Positions 63,514-64,000 of a DNA stretch of 64,000 bases are shown piece after piece. The DNA comes from Marivirga arenosa. GTDB taxonomy: Bacteria > Bacteroidota > Bacteroidia > Cytophagales > Cyclobacteriaceae. The notes below the pieces were generated by a model. It worked only from the letters and a program-made list of their open reading frames with translations, ran no database searches and had not been told where the DNA came from. The stretch's first letter is position 1. Each line of letters starts with the position of its first letter. The stretch spans positions 3,085,001-3,149,000 of the forward strand of contig NZ_CP129970.2 in assembly GCF_030503895.2 (NCBI RefSeq). The letters are read 5' to 3'. A program made the position numbers and the translations under genes.

Positions 63514-64000
63514 ATTAACTGGCTTATTATAGCTATACTTCCAATGATTGCGCAATAAATAGCGAAATAAAGTAATTTTCCTTCTTTAACAATTTTAATC
63601 ATGGCTTTGCAAGCAAACAGACCAGCAAGAAAAGCCATTAAAAAACCTAGTAGTAAAGCAAGTGATGAAGTTTGGCTTTCTATTGCGGGTTGTTCTAGAT
63701 AATCTAAAACTTTTAAAAAAGAAGCACCTAAAATTGGAACAAGCACCATTAAAAATGAAAACCTTGCTGCCTTCTCTTTATTAACTCCTATTAACAAGGC
63801 AGTTGCAATAGTAGCACCTGATCTAGAGATTCCTGGAAGAATAGCAATAGATTGAGCTATTCCAATTACAAGTGCCTGCCAATAGTTTACTTTGCCTCCT
63901 TCTTTTGATTTTACAGTTTCTGTAAATGCAAGTAAAACCGCGGTAACCAAAAGCATACTGCCAACCAAAAGTAAATTACCTGTAAAGAAGCTTTCAACTT
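63510..64000 (-). CDS. uppP: undecaprenyl-diphosphatase UppP (5' end outside window)
   Basis: Membrane phosphatase that recycles undecaprenyl diphosphate. The visible C-terminal 163 residues are open to the edge. VESFFTGNLLLVGSMLL continues the frame to base 64000, so the N-terminal about 100 residues lie beyond. The PGISRSGATIA motif with the catalytic Ser/Arg is present, followed by several hydrophobic segments. Translationally coupled to truB. Confidence 0.95.
   Translation of the reverse strand, partial: VESFFTGNLLLVGSMLLVTAVLLAFTETVKSKEGGKVNYWQALVIGIAQSIAILPGISRSGATIATALLIGVNKEKAARFSFLMVLVPILGASFLKVLDYLEQPAIESQTSSLALLLGFLMAFLAGLFACKAMIKIVKEGKLLYFAIYCAIIGSIAIISQLI

Overview
The window comes from an AT-rich member of the Bacteroidota, most likely the order Cytophagales (a Marivirga/Fulvivirga-like marine bacterium is my guess; genus not provable here). 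Four things point there: type IX secretion and gliding genes (porQ, gldC, two PorE-like OmpA/PD40 proteins), the Bacteroidota promoter type TAnnTTTG in front of many genes, weak or absent Shine-Dalgarno sequences, and many secreted lipoproteins and Tat-type oxidoreductases. It is ordinary chromosome, densely packed on both strands, with several convergent pairs that touch or overlap at their stops. I see no phage, transposase, CRISPR array or rRNA.

Layout. 1-6.6 kb: the 3' part of murB, a lipocalin-like lipoprotein, dCMP deaminase, a DUF2911 protein, mscL, then a set for 3-keto-sugar chemistry (sugar isomerase-like TIM barrel, DUF1080 lipoprotein, Gfo/Idh/MocA oxidoreductase). 6.9-8.9 kb: a DEAD-box RNA helicase with a structured 5' leader. 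9-11.7 kb: a secreted protein resembling toxin-23 family members and an amidase. 11.8-18 kb: a complete suf operon (sufBCDSE, a DUF59 protein, a bacilliredoxin), divergent from a fadD-type acyl-CoA ligase at 18.3 kb with several palindromes between. 20-26 kb: dipeptidyl peptidase IV, ligA, a small conserved protein and dapA. 26-30 kb: an OmpA/PD40 protein and an FBH1-like UvrD helicase with a C-terminal helix-turn-helix. 30-37.7 kb: a giant AsmA-like protein, an SDR, and the overlapping run lon-porQ-hslU (37.7-40.2 kb is lon). 40-44.5 kb: a second OmpA/PD40 protein, rlmD and a TPR membrane protein. 44.5-45.3 kb: a tRNA island with two tRNA-Lys genes, each preceded by a 70-nt tRNA-like unit, and tRNA-Leu. 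45.3-50.5 kb: cystathionine beta-synthase, two paralogous small proteins, pyrR-pyrB and an unknown secreted protein. 50.6-59 kb: a PolX/PHP protein with an eroded polymerase site, a glycosyltransferase 9, YraN, PGI/PMI-lipB and a conserved partner, an orphan solute-binding protein, msrB, a cold-shock protein, a phytase-like lipoprotein and a PH-domain protein. 59.3-64 kb: gldC, an M48 protease, scoAB, ribF, truB and the cut end of uppP.

How they work together: most genes are housekeeping (Fe-S assembly, cell wall, pyrimidine, lipoate, FAD, tRNA modification, proteolysis). The most unusual items are the tRNA-Lys-derived 70-nt units, the PolX homologue whose polymerase catalytic aspartates are all replaced, the degenerate heptad repeats directly after stop codons, and the structured leader of the DEAD-box helicase, whose -7 box is identical to that of the cold-shock gene. 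The TAnnTTTG boxes also help to choose start codons (ligA, cystathionine beta-synthase, rlmD, the phytase-like gene).
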